The position numbers and the translations under genes are program-made. A model generated the notes under the pieces. The model made no database searches and was not told where the DNA came from. It saw nothing but the letters and a program-made list of their open reading frames with translations. From Alterisphingorhabdus sp051668705 (GTDB lineage Bacteria > Pseudomonadota > Alphaproteobacteria > Sphingomonadales > Sphingomonadaceae), in the NCBI RefSeq assembly GCF_051668705.1, contig NZ_CP196351.1, forward strand, positions 620,001 to 684,000: DNA of 64,000 nucleotides, read 5' to 3'. Positions 17,008-25,770 of the stretch are shown in pieces (position 1 is the first letter of the stretch; each line of letters begins with the position of its first letter).

Positions 17008-18543
17008 ATGCACCCTAGTGTTCATGCACAGGCCAATGGTAATAAACCAGCGGTTATAATGGCCGATAGCGGCGAAACTATCAGCTATGCGCAACTTGAT
17101 CGCCGATCCAATCGCGTCGCCCATCTATTTCGCAAAAATGGCCTGAAGACCGGAGATACAATTGCTATTTGTATGGAAAACCAGGCCCATTATTTTGATG
17201 TTGTTTGGGGCGCACAGCGGTCCGGCCTTATATATGTGGCGATTTCAAACCGGCTGACTGCGCCGGAAATCGCTTATATTCTGGAGGATAGCGGCGCCCA
17301 GATGTTGGTGACATCTGTTGCGATGAACCATCTGCTTTCAGAAGTGAAACAATTGGTGCCCAATGTTGAACAATTGGTGTTCGGAGCGGAGGGCGAAAAT
17401 GAAGCCGATTCACTTTTCCGCACCATGGCAGATACGCCTATCGCTGATGAACGAGCAGGCACAGATATGCTATACTCATCTGGCACGACCGGGCGGCCAA
17501 AAGGTATTCGCCTGCCGCTGCCTGAAGATGGCGATATTGCTGCGACAAATGCATTGGTTATGCTGGCGGTCGGCGCATTTGGTTTGAGCAGTGAGAGTAT
17601 TTACCTCTCACCGGCACCGCTTTACCATGCTGCGCCGCTGCGCTGGTGCCAGACAGTTCACCGTTTGGGCGGCACGGTCATCGTGATGGAAAAATTTGAC
17701 CCAGAAACGGCATTGCAGACCATTGAAAAATATCATGTGACGGATAGCCAATGGGTGCCGACACATTTTGTGCGCATGTTAAAACTGCCCCAAGATGTCC
17801 GTGGCAGATATGATGTGTCGAGCCTGAAATGTGCTGTCCATGCCGCTGCGCCTTGTCCAGTGCCGATCAAGGAAGCGATGATTGACTGGTGGGGGCCTGT
17901 GCTGCGCGAATATTATGCCGGTACAGAAGGCAATGGCTTTACCTTCATTTCCAGCGAAGACTGGATGGAGCATAAAGGTTCGGTCGGCAAAGCATTGCTG
18001 GGCACGATCCGCATTTGCGATGATAATGGTGATGAGGTGCCGGTTGGCACAGAGGGTCAGATATTTTTTGAAGGCGGCGGCGCATTTGAATATCATAATG
18101 ATCCTGAGAAAACCCAAGGAGCCGCTAACAAGCATGGCTGGACCTCTTTGGGAGATGTTGGCCGGGTTGATGAAGACGGCTTCTTATATTTGACCGACCG
18201 GAAAAGTTTTATGATTATTTCCGGCGGCGTGAATATCTATCCGCAAGAGATAGAGAATTTGCTGGTCACGCATCCTAAAGTTGCTGATGCCGCCGTTATT
18301 GGCGCGCCAGACCCTGATTTGGGTGAGAAAGTGGTGGCGGTTGTGCAGCCGCTCGACCTGACACATGCGGGTGATGCGTTGGGCGATGAACTGCGCGAAT
18401 TTCTGAGCGCGGACTTGTCGCGTGTAAAAATGCCCAAGCAGATAGATTTTCGCGAAGAACTGCCCCGTCATGCGACAGGTAAGCTGTATAAACGTCTGCT
18501 ACGCGATGAATATTGGGGCAAGGCGGATAGCAAGATTGTATGA
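17008..18543 (+). CDS. acyl-CoA ligase (AMP-forming, FadD-like)
   Basis: ANL-superfamily ligase that activates a carboxylic acid with ATP and CoA. The P-loop-like motif MLYSSGTTGRPKGI (about residue 153) and the C-terminal domain signatures GWTSLGDVGRVDEDGFLYL and DRKSFMIISGGVNIYPQEIE are intact, as is the catalytic Lys in RHATGKLYKRLLR. Length 511 aa is normal. The start at 17008 has AGGAGA five bases upstream. The shared palindrome lies in its promoter. The substrate is unknown; the neighbours (P450, aldehyde dehydrogenase, thiolase, hydratase) suggest an acid derived by oxidation of a hydrophobic compound. Confidence 0.9.
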   Translation: MHPSVHAQANGNKPAVIMADSGETISYAQLDRRSNRVAHLFRKNGLKTGDTIAICMENQAHYFDVVWGAQRSGLIYVAISNRLTAPEIAYILEDSGAQMLVTSVAMNHLLSEVKQLVPNVEQLVFGAEGENEADSLFRTMADTPIADERAGTDMLYSSGTTGRPKGIRLPLPEDGDIAATNALVMLAVGAFGLSSESIYLSPAPLYHAAPLRWCQTVHRLGGTVIVMEKFDPETALQTIEKYHVTDSQWVPTHFVRMLKLPQDVRGRYDVSSLKCAVHAAAPCPVPIKEAMIDWWGPVLREYYAGTEGNGFTFISSEDWMEHKGSVGKALLGTIRICDDNGDEVPVGTEGQIFFEGGGAFEYHNDPEKTQGAANKHGWTSLGDVGRVDEDGFLYLTDRKSFMIISGGVNIYPQEIENLLVTHPKVADAAVIGAPDPDLGEKVVAVVQPLDLTHAGDALGDELREFLSADLSRVKMPKQIDFREELPRHATGKLYKRLLRDEYWGKADSKIV

Positions 18544-19061
18544 AGGAGATGCCGGATCCTGAATGGCATATTCGTCCGGAATCCGCGTCCGATCAGCAGG
18601 TAATTTATGATCTGACCAAAAGGGCCTTTGCGCCCATGCCCTTTGCCGCAGGTAATGAACAGGATCTGGTAAACGCTTTGCGTGCACATGGTGCGCTGGA
18701 GATTTCGCTGGTTGCTGAGCATGAAGAGAATGTTGTCGGCCATATCGCTTTTTCGCCTGCTGTTTCTGAGCAAGACACAGGGCAATATTATGCTCTGGGG
18801 CCGGTCTGTGCTGAACCCGATATGCAAAGATGCGGCATTGGCAGTGCGCTCATACACTATGGTCTAAATATGCTGCGCCAGCGCGGCGCTGCGGGCTGTG
18901 TTCTTGTGGGCAGTCTTGATTATTATCCGCGCTTTGGTTTCGAGCCTGCGCCGGACAATTGCCCAGAGGGTGAACCGGCGGAATATTATCAGCTATTGTG
19001 TTTCGCAGCCGATACGCCTCAGGGCATTATCGGTTTCCACCCCCTATTTCATGAAGGGTAG
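18540..19061 (+). CDS. GNAT-family N-acetyltransferase
   Basis: A small acetyl-CoA-dependent acyltransferase of the YhbS-like type. The acetyl-CoA binding loop is visible as MQRCGIGSALIHYGLNML, followed by the LVGSLDYYPRFGFEPA block. Its start overlaps the stop of the ligase gene (ATGA), so it is translationally coupled. An ATG at 18549 is directly abutted by AAGGAG and is less likely. The substrate is unknown. Its place between the ligase and the P450 gene is odd for a GNAT and may mean it acts on a pathway enzyme or intermediate (inference). Confidence 0.85.
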   Translation: MKEMPDPEWHIRPESASDQQVIYDLTKRAFAPMPFAAGNEQDLVNALRAHGALEISLVAEHEENVVGHIAFSPAVSEQDTGQYYALGPVCAEPDMQRCGIGSALIHYGLNMLRQRGAAGCVLVGSLDYYPRFGFEPAPDNCPEGEPAEYYQLLCFAADTPQGIIGFHPLFHEG

Positions 19062-19068
19062 AAAGAAA

Positions 19069-20376
19069 ATGAGCAACTTTGATAAACCGCAGGCCGCGCC
19101 AGATATTGCGGCGCGCATTGTTGATCCAGCAAGCTATGCTGAATGGAACGGTCTGCTGAATGATTTCGACACGCTGCGCACCAGCACGCCTGTCGCCTGG
19201 ATTGATAATGGCGATATGCATGAACCATTTTGGCTGGTCACGCGGCATGAAGATGTGATGCGCATCAGCAAGGACAATGCGGGTTTCCTAAACAACCCCA
19301 AATCGGTGGTTTATGGTGTTACAGCGGGCGATGCTCTGGTCAAAGCTATCACTGGCGGCAGCCCTCATCTGGTTGAATCATTGGTCACCTTTGATGGCCC
19401 GACGCATATGAAATATCGCAAGCTGACGCAAAGCTGGTTCATGCCGAAAAACCTGAAAATGTTAGAGGATGAAATTACCGCTCTGGCATCGGCAACTGCT
19501 GATCGGCTGGTTTCTGCGGCACAGGCCTCTGATGATGGTGTGGTTGATTTTGTGCCGCTTGTATCCTCGCCCTATCCGCTGCATGTCATTATGCAGATTT
19601 TGGGTGTGCCAGAGGAAGATGAGCAGCGCATGCTGTTCCTGACGCAGCAAATGTTTGGCGGTCAGGACGAAGATTTGAACAAAACCGGCCTAGCTGATAT
19701 GACTCCGGAACAGATCACCCAATTGGTTGCCGGTGCTGTTGCTGATTTTGAAGCATATTTCGCCAAGATAACCGAAGAAAAGCGCGCAAACCCGACGGAA
19801 GATGTCGCCAGTGTTATTGCCAATGCTGTGGTGGATGGGGCACCGCTCGATGACCGGGCTATGGCAGGATATTATATCATTGTTGCCAGTGCGGGGCATG
19901 ACACGACATCGGCATCAACCGCTGGCGCCATGATGGCATTGGCGCAAGATCCCGACCAGTTTGCGCGGATAAAAGCGGACCGTTCGCTTTTGCCTGGCTT
20001 GATAGAGGAGGCGATCCGTTGGGTTAGCGCAGTACAGCACTTTATGCGCACCGCCGCGCAAGATGTACAACTGGGCGATGCGCATATCAAAAAAGATGAT
20101 TGGCTGATGCTGTCCTATGTCGCGGCCAACCATGATGATGCCGTATTTGACGATCCGCGTGCATTTGATGCCACGCGCACGCCCAATCGGCATATGGCCT
20201 TCGGCGCAGGAGCGCACCAATGCCTTGGCCTGCATCTGGCACGGCTGGAAATGCGCATATTGTTCGATGCTTTGCTCGACAGAGTGGAAGGGCTTGAACT
20301 GGCTGGTGAGCCGCAGCGAGCTAAATCTACTTTTGTTGGCGGACTGAAAACATTGCCGCTGCGCATTGCAACGTGA
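19069..20376 (+). CDS. cytochrome P450
   Basis: Soluble class I bacterial P450 monooxygenase, 435 aa. Intact landmarks are the I-helix oxygen-activation motif AGHDTTSAS, the K-helix E-x-x-R in LIEEAIRW, and the heme-binding loop HMAFGAGAHQCLGLHLAR with the Cys thiolate ligand. The open frame extends upstream to 18898 but that part overlaps the GNAT gene; ATG 19069, 8 bases after the GNAT stop, is the natural start. Redox partners are not adjacent; a ferredoxin-NADP reductase lies at 32.9 kb. It probably hydroxylates a hydrophobic substrate whose alcohol/aldehyde is processed by the following dehydrogenase (inference). Confidence 0.93.
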   Translation: MSNFDKPQAAPDIAARIVDPASYAEWNGLLNDFDTLRTSTPVAWIDNGDMHEPFWLVTRHEDVMRISKDNAGFLNNPKSVVYGVTAGDALVKAITGGSPHLVESLVTFDGPTHMKYRKLTQSWFMPKNLKMLEDEITALASATADRLVSAAQASDDGVVDFVPLVSSPYPLHVIMQILGVPEEDEQRMLFLTQQMFGGQDEDLNKTGLADMTPEQITQLVAGAVADFEAYFAKITEEKRANPTEDVASVIANAVVDGAPLDDRAMAGYYIIVASAGHDTTSASTAGAMMALAQDPDQFARIKADRSLLPGLIEEAIRWVSAVQHFMRTAAQDVQLGDAHIKKDDWLMLSYVAANHDDAVFDDPRAFDATRTPNRHMAFGAGAHQCLGLHLARLEMRILFDALLDRVEGLELAGEPQRAKSTFVGGLKTLPLRIAT

Positions 20377-20421
20377 TAATGTGATACACAGATAACAATA
20401 AACACCCTTAGGAGACAGAAA

Positions 20422-21834
20422 ATGACCACCGCTTATAAAGTCCTTATTGACGGGCAGATGATTGATACACCCAATATGCTGGACGTTGTAAACCCCGCAA
20501 ATGAGGAGGTGATTGGCCGCGTTCCCTCTTGCGGTGAAGATGAACTGAACACAGCAGTTGCGGCGGCGCGCCGAGCGTTCAAAACATGGTCCAAAACCCC
20601 GATTGACGACCGCCGTAAAGTTGTACAGGCCATTTCGGGAGCTATTAAAGATAATGCGGACGAATTGTTCCGTTTGCTTACGGCTGAACAGGGCAAGCCC
20701 CATGCGCAAGCACAACAGGAAATTGGCGGCGCGGCGGCCATGTCGGCGGCACAATCAACACTGACATTGGAAGATGAGATTAACGAAGATAGCGACACCC
20801 GCCTGTCGCGCACGCGCCGTGTACCGGTGGGTGTGGTTGGCGGCATTGTGCCGTGGAACTTCCCCGTGATGATGGCGGTGCAGAAAATCGCACCAGCTTT
20901 AATCTCTGGCTGTACCATCGTGCTGAAGCCTTCACCCTTCACGCCGCTGACCACTTTGCGTTTGGCCGAGCTGATTAAAGATGTCGTGCCCGCAGGTGTG
21001 GTCAATATCATTACCGGCGAAGATAGCCTTGGCCCGCTTATCACAAGCCATCCTGATATTGATAAAATCACCTTCACTGGCTCGACCGAAACGGGCAAGA
21101 AAATCATGGAAGGCGCATCAAAAGACCTGAAGCGCATCACATTGGAGCTGGGCGGCAATGACGCCTCTATCGTATTGCCGGATGCCGATGTTGAAAAAGT
21201 GGCTGAACAGCTTTTCTGGTCTAGCTTTACCAATGCAGGGCAAGTCTGCATTGCCGCGAAACGCATCTATATCCATGAAGATATTTATGATGATCTGTCC
21301 GCAGCGATTGCCGAATATGCCCGTCATGTAAAAGTTGGCGACGGGGCGCAACAGGGCACAGCTGTCGGCCCGATCCAGAACAAAAAGCAATATGAGCGGG
21401 TGCTGGAGCTGATTCAGGACGCCAAAGATAATGGCCATAAATTCCTGGTTGGCGGTGATACTGACCCAACGGGCACGGGCTATTATGTGCCGATCACAAT
21501 TTTGGACAATCCGCCCGAAGATGCGCGCATTGTGGCGGAAGAGCAATTTGGCCCGGTGATGCCATTGATGAAGTTTGCAACGGTGGACGAAGCGATTTCA
21601 CGCGCCAATGCATCGGAATATGGTCTGGCCGGCGCAGTGTGGACAGCCGATACCGATAAGGGTGTTGAGGTTGCCGAACAGATGGAAACCGGCACAGTAT
21701 GGGTGAATGAATTTATGCACCTCTCCCCATTTGCGCCTTTTGGCGGTCATAAACAATCCGGCTTTGGCGCGGAATATGGCAAAGAGGGTTTGCTGGAATT
21801 TACCTATCCGCAAGTGATTACGGTAAAGCGCTAG
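20422..21834 (+). CDS. NAD(P)-dependent aldehyde dehydrogenase
   Basis: Oxidises an aldehyde to the acid. Family motifs are intact: PWNFPVMMAVQKIAPALISG, the FTGSTETGKKIM coenzyme loop, the general base Glu in TLELGGNDAS and the catalytic Cys in NAGQVCIAAKR. Length 470 aa is normal. The ribosome site is TAGGAGA upstream. It follows the P450 gene by 45 bases and ends the first block; a strong terminator lies 39 bases downstream. With the P450 and ligase it forms an alcohol/aldehyde/acid to acyl-CoA route (inference). Confidence 0.92.
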   Translation: MTTAYKVLIDGQMIDTPNMLDVVNPANEEVIGRVPSCGEDELNTAVAAARRAFKTWSKTPIDDRRKVVQAISGAIKDNADELFRLLTAEQGKPHAQAQQEIGGAAAMSAAQSTLTLEDEINEDSDTRLSRTRRVPVGVVGGIVPWNFPVMMAVQKIAPALISGCTIVLKPSPFTPLTTLRLAELIKDVVPAGVVNIITGEDSLGPLITSHPDIDKITFTGSTETGKKIMEGASKDLKRITLELGGNDASIVLPDADVEKVAEQLFWSSFTNAGQVCIAAKRIYIHEDIYDDLSAAIAEYARHVKVGDGAQQGTAVGPIQNKKQYERVLELIQDAKDNGHKFLVGGDTDPTGTGYYVPITILDNPPEDARIVAEEQFGPVMPLMKFATVDEAISRANASEYGLAGAVWTADTDKGVEVAEQMETGTVWVNEFMHLSPFAPFGGHKQSGFGAEYGKEGLLEFTYPQVITVKR

Positions 21835-21872
21835 GCAGCGTAATTTCCCGCACCTAACACATATTGAAGATT

Positions 21873-21909
21873 AAAAGGGGGAGAGGGCTTACGACTCGCT
21901 CCCCTTTTT
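21873..21909 (+). terminator. Rho-independent terminator after the aldehyde dehydrogenase gene
   Basis: GGGGAG (21878-21883) pairs with CTCCCC (21899-21904), flanked by an A-run and followed by TTTTT. It closes the ligase - GNAT - P450 - dehydrogenase block and separates it from the thiolase block. Confidence 0.8.
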
Positions 21910-22009
21910 GCTGTATCTCCGTGTGGCCTTTTAAGGTAGAAATATGGTTGCTGAAAAGTGACCAAATTGTGCCGCCCCACCTTCCCCATTGACCATGCTC
22001 CTGCCACAG

Positions 22010-22027
22010 TTTAATCAAGCGATTAAA
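22010..22027. promoter_or_regulatory. TetR-type operator palindrome, copy 2
   Basis: TTTAATC (22010-22016), AAGC, GATTAAA (22021-22027): perfect 7-bp half-sites with a 4-base centre, 23 bases before the thiolase start. It has the same half-site sequence and overall length as the element before the acyl-CoA ligase gene, and lies where a repressor would block the promoter or early transcript. Confidence 0.7.
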
Positions 22028-22050
22028 TAGTGTTTTATAGGAGAGAATTT

Positions 22051-23223
22051 ATGGCTCATGCTTATATTGTTGATGCAGTACGGACTGCTGGTGGACGACG
22101 CGGGGGCCGGTTGGCCGGGGTTCACCCAGTGGATTTGGGCGCTGCAGTGTTTGACGCCATTGCTGCGCGCAATGATTTTGACACCAGCAAGATTGATGAT
22201 GTGATCACCGGCTGTGTTATGCAGGGCGGGGAGCAGACAATGGATGTTGGCCGTAATGCGGTATTAGCGTCTAATCTGCCCAATTCCATTCCTGCGGTGA
22301 CGATTGACCGGCAATGCGGTTCATCGCAACAATCCATCCAATTTGCAGCGCAGGCAGTGATGTCTGGCACGCAGGATATTGTTCTGGCCAGTGGTATTGA
22401 GAGCATGACCCGCGTGCCCATGGGGTCAACGGCGGCGCTATTTATGAAGCAAGGTCTGGGCAATTATAAGTCGGAGCGTTTGGAAAAGGAATTCCCCGGT
22501 ATCATGTTCAGCCAGTTTGATGGCGCGGAAATGATTGTTGAAAAGCACGGCCAGACCAAAGATGATCTGGATGCCTATGCTTTGGAAAGCCATATGCGGG
22601 CCAAGGCCGCGACTGAAAGCGGCGCGTTCGACAATGAGATTGTACCAGTGACCATCGAAACGCCAGAAGGTGAAGAAACGCATAAGGTTGATGAGGGCAT
22701 TCGCTTTGATGCAACGCTGGAAGGCATTGCAGGGGTGAAAACCATCCGTGAAGGCGGCTATATCTCGGCAGCCAATGCCAGCCAGATTTGCGATGGCGCA
22801 AGCGCTGTTCTGGTGGTGAGTGAGCAGGCTTTGAAAGACCATGGTCTGACCCCGCGTGCGCGTATTCATAATTTGACGGTTACCGGCGGTGATCCGGTTA
22901 TCATGCTGGAAGAGCCATTGTTCGCGACCGATCGCGCGCTGGACCGTGCGGGCATGAAAATTGATGATATTGATCTGTATGAAGTGAATGAAGCGTTTGC
23001 CCCTGTGCCACTGGCATGGCTTAAGCACACGGGCGGCGACCATGCCAAATTGAACGTGAATGGCGGCGCAATTTCGCTGGGCCACCCGCTTGGCGCATCA
23101 GGCACCAAATTGATGGCAACCTTGCTCAACGGTCTGGAAGCACGCGGCGGCAAATATGGTTTGCAAACCATGTGTGAAGGCGGCGGTCAGGCCAATGTCA
23201 CCATCATTGAGCGTTTGGGCTAA
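22051..23223 (+). CDS. acetyl-CoA C-acyltransferase (thiolase)
   Basis: Degradative-type thiolase that cleaves 3-oxoacyl-CoA to acetyl-CoA and a shortened acyl-CoA. The nucleophilic Cys is in IDRQCGSSQQSIQFA, the His/Asn motif in YEVNEAFAPVPLAW, the GGAISLGHPLGASG loop is intact, and the second active-site Cys is in MCEGGGQANVTII. Length 390 aa. ATG 22051 follows GGAGAG by five bases. It is the first gene of the second catabolic block and lies directly behind the shared operator. The chain-length or ring substrate is unknown. Confidence 0.93.
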   Translation: MAHAYIVDAVRTAGGRRGGRLAGVHPVDLGAAVFDAIAARNDFDTSKIDDVITGCVMQGGEQTMDVGRNAVLASNLPNSIPAVTIDRQCGSSQQSIQFAAQAVMSGTQDIVLASGIESMTRVPMGSTAALFMKQGLGNYKSERLEKEFPGIMFSQFDGAEMIVEKHGQTKDDLDAYALESHMRAKAATESGAFDNEIVPVTIETPEGEETHKVDEGIRFDATLEGIAGVKTIREGGYISAANASQICDGASAVLVVSEQALKDHGLTPRARIHNLTVTGGDPVIMLEEPLFATDRALDRAGMKIDDIDLYEVNEAFAPVPLAWLKHTGGDHAKLNVNGGAISLGHPLGASGTKLMATLLNGLEARGGKYGLQTMCEGGGQANVTIIERLG

Positions 23224-23237
23224 TTCGGCCTTTAATT

Positions 23238-23316
23238 CGTCATGCTGAACTTGTTTCAGCATCTTTATCATCTCGGCTTTGACCTAGAAAGATCCTGAAA
23301 CAAGTTCAGGATGACG
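23238..23316. repeat. nested palindromic repeat (sphingomonad REP-like element)
   Basis: Two 26-bp arms (23238-23263 and 23291-23316) are inverted copies differing at two positions. Each arm is itself a hairpin: ATGCTGAA / TTCAGCAT in the first, ATCCTGAA / TTCAGGAT in the second. The two differences compensate each other inside each hairpin. Read on the minus strand the second arm gives the peptide RHPELVSGS, which I recall as a frequent tail on over-called sphingomonad genes. It fills the gap between the thiolase and SDR genes. Confidence 0.75.
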
Positions 23317-23338
23317 ATAATTTAAGAAAGACAAAACC

Positions 23339-24121
23339 ATGGAACTGAACGATAAAATCTCCGCAGTGATCACTGGCGGTGCATCTGGCTTGGGTGCGGC
23401 AACCGCGCGTGTTCTGGCAGGCAAAGGCGTAAAGGTTGCGCTGTTTGACCTGAATGAAGAAAAGGGCGAAGCGCTGGCCAGTGAGCTGGGCGGCACATTC
23501 TGCAAAGTGAATGTGACCGAAGATGACAGTGTTGATGCTGGTTTTGCAAAGGCGCGTGCGGCCCATGGTCAGGAGCGGATTTTGGTCAATTGTGCAGGTA
23601 TCGGTAATGCGATCAAAACCGCTAGCCGTTCCAAGGAAGATGGCTCAATCAAACATTTTCCAATGGATGCTTTCAACTTTGTCATTCAGGTTAATTTGGT
23701 CGGCACCTTTCGTTGTATTGCTAAATCAGCAGCAGGTATGTTGACGCTTGATCCGTTGGCATGCGGTGATCGCGGCGCCATGGTGAACACGGCCTCCGTC
23801 GCGGCAGAAGATGGCCAAATCGGTCAGGCAGCCTATTCCGCATCAAAAGGCGGCGTTGTGGGTATGACCCTGCCCATTGCGCGTGATCTTAGCCGCGAAG
23901 GGATCAGGGTAAATACGATCCTGCCCGGTATTTTCGATACGCCTTTGCTGGCCGGTGCGCCGCAACCGGTGCGCGATGCTTTGGGCGCGATGGTGCCGCA
24001 TCCGCCGCGTCTGGGCGTACCGCATGAATATGCAAAACTTGCGCTGTGCATGATCGAAACCGGATATTTCAACGGTGAAGATGTCCGCCTTGATGGCGGC
24101 ATCAGAATGGCACCACGTTAA
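23339..24121 (+). CDS. SDR-family 3-hydroxyacyl-CoA dehydrogenase-like oxidoreductase
   Basis: Short-chain dehydrogenase of the HSD17B10 / type II 3-hydroxyacyl-CoA dehydrogenase kind. The nucleotide-binding TGGASGLG lies at about residue 12, Asp in LFDLNEEKG suggests NAD(H), and the LVNCAGIG block is present. The catalytic Ser is in NTASVAAEDG, with Tyr and Lys in AAYSASKGG. Length 260 aa. It follows the thiolase after a palindromic repeat and precedes the enoyl-CoA hydratase, giving the hydration, oxidation and thiolysis steps of one beta-oxidation turn. No acyl-CoA dehydrogenase is in the block. Confidence 0.9.
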   Translation: MELNDKISAVITGGASGLGAATARVLAGKGVKVALFDLNEEKGEALASELGGTFCKVNVTEDDSVDAGFAKARAAHGQERILVNCAGIGNAIKTASRSKEDGSIKHFPMDAFNFVIQVNLVGTFRCIAKSAAGMLTLDPLACGDRGAMVNTASVAAEDGQIGQAAYSASKGGVVGMTLPIARDLSREGIRVNTILPGIFDTPLLAGAPQPVRDALGAMVPHPPRLGVPHEYAKLALCMIETGYFNGEDVRLDGGIRMAPR

Positions 24122-24179
24122 ACAAGGCGGACATTAAAGGCCTTACACGTTGGGCCGAGTTCCAAAACAGGGGGTAATG

Positions 24180-25052
24180 ATGGCAGATTATACGCAAATT
24201 CTCTACGCGGTGAAGGATGGCATCGCCACTATTACCCTGAATCGGCCTGAAAAGATGAATGCCTATACCGGCACCATGCAGCAGGAAATGTGCGCGGCCT
24301 TTGATGCTGCGGATGACGATGATGATGTTCGCGCGATCATTGTAACGGGTAGTGGAGACAGAGCCTTTTGTGCTGGTGCCGATCTTACGCCAGATGATGA
24401 TCGGCAAGTCTTTGCCAGTGGTGACGATATAACCGATCTGTCTGACAGCCGCGTGCGCGATGGCGGGGGCAGGCTGACCTTGCGGATTTTTCAATGTAAG
24501 AAACCGGTTATCGCGGCGGTCAATGGTGCTGCGGTAGGCGTTGGCGCGACAATGCAGCTGCCCATGGATTTTAGGCTGGCCAGCACCAATGCCCGTTTCG
24601 GCTTTGTCTTTGCGCGGCGCGGTATTGTGCCCGAAGCGGCATCGAGCTGGTTTTTGCCGCGTCTTGTGGGTATGCAGCAAGCAATGGAATGGTGCATGAC
24701 AGGGCGCGTGTTCAAGGCGGACGAGGCTTTAGCAGGTGGGTTGGTGCGTTCGGTGCATGCACCAGAGGATTTGCTGCCTGCTGCAACAGCGTTGGCCCGT
24801 GAAATCGCCGATAATACGGCGCCCGTCTCCATCGCGCTTACCCGCGCCATGCTGTGGCGCAATTCTGCGACCGAACATCCGATGATGGCGCACCGGGTGG
24901 ACAGCCGCGCTATCTTCACACGCGCGAGAGCGGGCGATGCAAAAGAGGGTATTGCCAGCTTTTTGGAAAAGCGTGCGCCTATCTATCCCGATAAGGTGTC
25001 GACAGATATGCCTGACTTCTTCCCTTGGTGGGAAGAACCGGACTATCAATAA
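24180..25052 (+). CDS. enoyl-CoA hydratase / crotonase-family protein
   Basis: Crotonase fold, 290 aa. Oxyanion-hole segments are visible as AFCAGADLTPDD and AAVNGAAVGVGATMQLPMDF, followed by RFGFVFARRGIVPEAASSW. The Glu of the VPE motif corresponds to one catalytic Glu of hydratases. It is somewhat longer than simple hydratases, with a C-terminal segment ending in FFPWWEEPDYQ. I start at ATG 24180 with AGGGGG (24169-24174) five bases upstream. It is in the same block as the thiolase and SDR genes. Hydratase versus another crotonase reaction cannot be settled from the sequence. Confidence 0.87.
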   Translation: MADYTQILYAVKDGIATITLNRPEKMNAYTGTMQQEMCAAFDAADDDDDVRAIIVTGSGDRAFCAGADLTPDDDRQVFASGDDITDLSDSRVRDGGGRLTLRIFQCKKPVIAAVNGAAVGVGATMQLPMDFRLASTNARFGFVFARRGIVPEAASSWFLPRLVGMQQAMEWCMTGRVFKADEALAGGLVRSVHAPEDLLPAATALAREIADNTAPVSIALTRAMLWRNSATEHPMMAHRVDSRAIFTRARAGDAKEGIASFLEKRAPIYPDKVSTDMPDFFPWWEEPDYQ

Positions 25053-25057
25053 AGGCC

Positions 25058-25708
25058 ATGAGTGAGCAGATGATAAAATCGACCCAGGCCGGCAATGACG
25101 ATAAAGCCGATAACGGCAATGCCCGCGACCAATTGCTGTCTGCCACGCGCGAGATTATGCGCGATGGTGACACGATTGATATATCGCTAAGTGAATTGTC
25201 TTTGCGTGCAGGGTTAAACAGTGCGTTGGTGAAATATTATTTCGGCAACAAACAGGGCCTGATGCTTGCCCTGCTGGATAGCGATATGCGCCGTATTTTG
25301 GCCAGCGTCGATGCGTTGCTGGCCAAAGACATGGCGCCGGACGTGAAGCTACGCAAACATATACGTGCGGCGATACAGACATATTATGATTGCCCTTATC
25401 TCAATCGTCTTTTGATGCGTTTGGTGCGCGATGCCGCGCCGCAAGACGCAGCAAAAATTGCCGATGATTATCTGCGCCCATTGTCACAAGCCTATGACAA
25501 GCTGATTGACGAAGGTGTCTCACAAGGGATTTTCCGCAAAACAGACCCGCAGCTTTTTTACTTCATGGTGACAGGTACTGCTGACCGCTTCTTTTCGGCA
25601 AGGCTGGTTTTGCGCCATTGCTTTGATCAGGAAACGGTTACCCCGGAGATGCGCGATTCCTATGCTGATCAGGTCGAAGACATCATGATGCGCGGTATTT
25701 TGGTGTAG
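25058..25708 (+). CDS. TetR/AcrR-family transcriptional regulator
   Basis: A one-component repressor. The N-terminal helix-turn-helix reads ISLSELSLRAGLNSALVKYY followed by FGNKQGLMLALL, which is typical TetR. The C-terminal ligand domain contains LLMRLVRDAAPQD and ends with MMRGILV. The start is uncertain (25058 or 25070); both lie just after the hydratase stop. As last gene of the thiolase block it is well placed to control its own operon and the ligase/P450 block through the shared TTTAATC-N4-GATTAAA palindrome (inference), probably responding to an acyl-CoA. Confidence 0.88.
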   Translation: MSEQMIKSTQAGNDDKADNGNARDQLLSATREIMRDGDTIDISLSELSLRAGLNSALVKYYFGNKQGLMLALLDSDMRRILASVDALLAKDMAPDVKLRKHIRAAIQTYYDCPYLNRLLMRLVRDAAPQDAAKIADDYLRPLSQAYDKLIDEGVSQGIFRKTDPQLFYFMVTGTADRFFSARLVLRHCFDQETVTPEMRDSYADQVEDIMMRGILV

Positions 25709-25770
25709 GTTCGTTCTGATATTGCAACAATAGCCCTAAACTTAGCTTTTGGTCTGTCGTTTAGAGCTAT

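Noticed and set aside
20433..21266. Long minus-strand frame of 277 codons over the aldehyde dehydrogenase gene
   Set aside because: Serine/proline-rich antisense shadow of a motif-complete gene.
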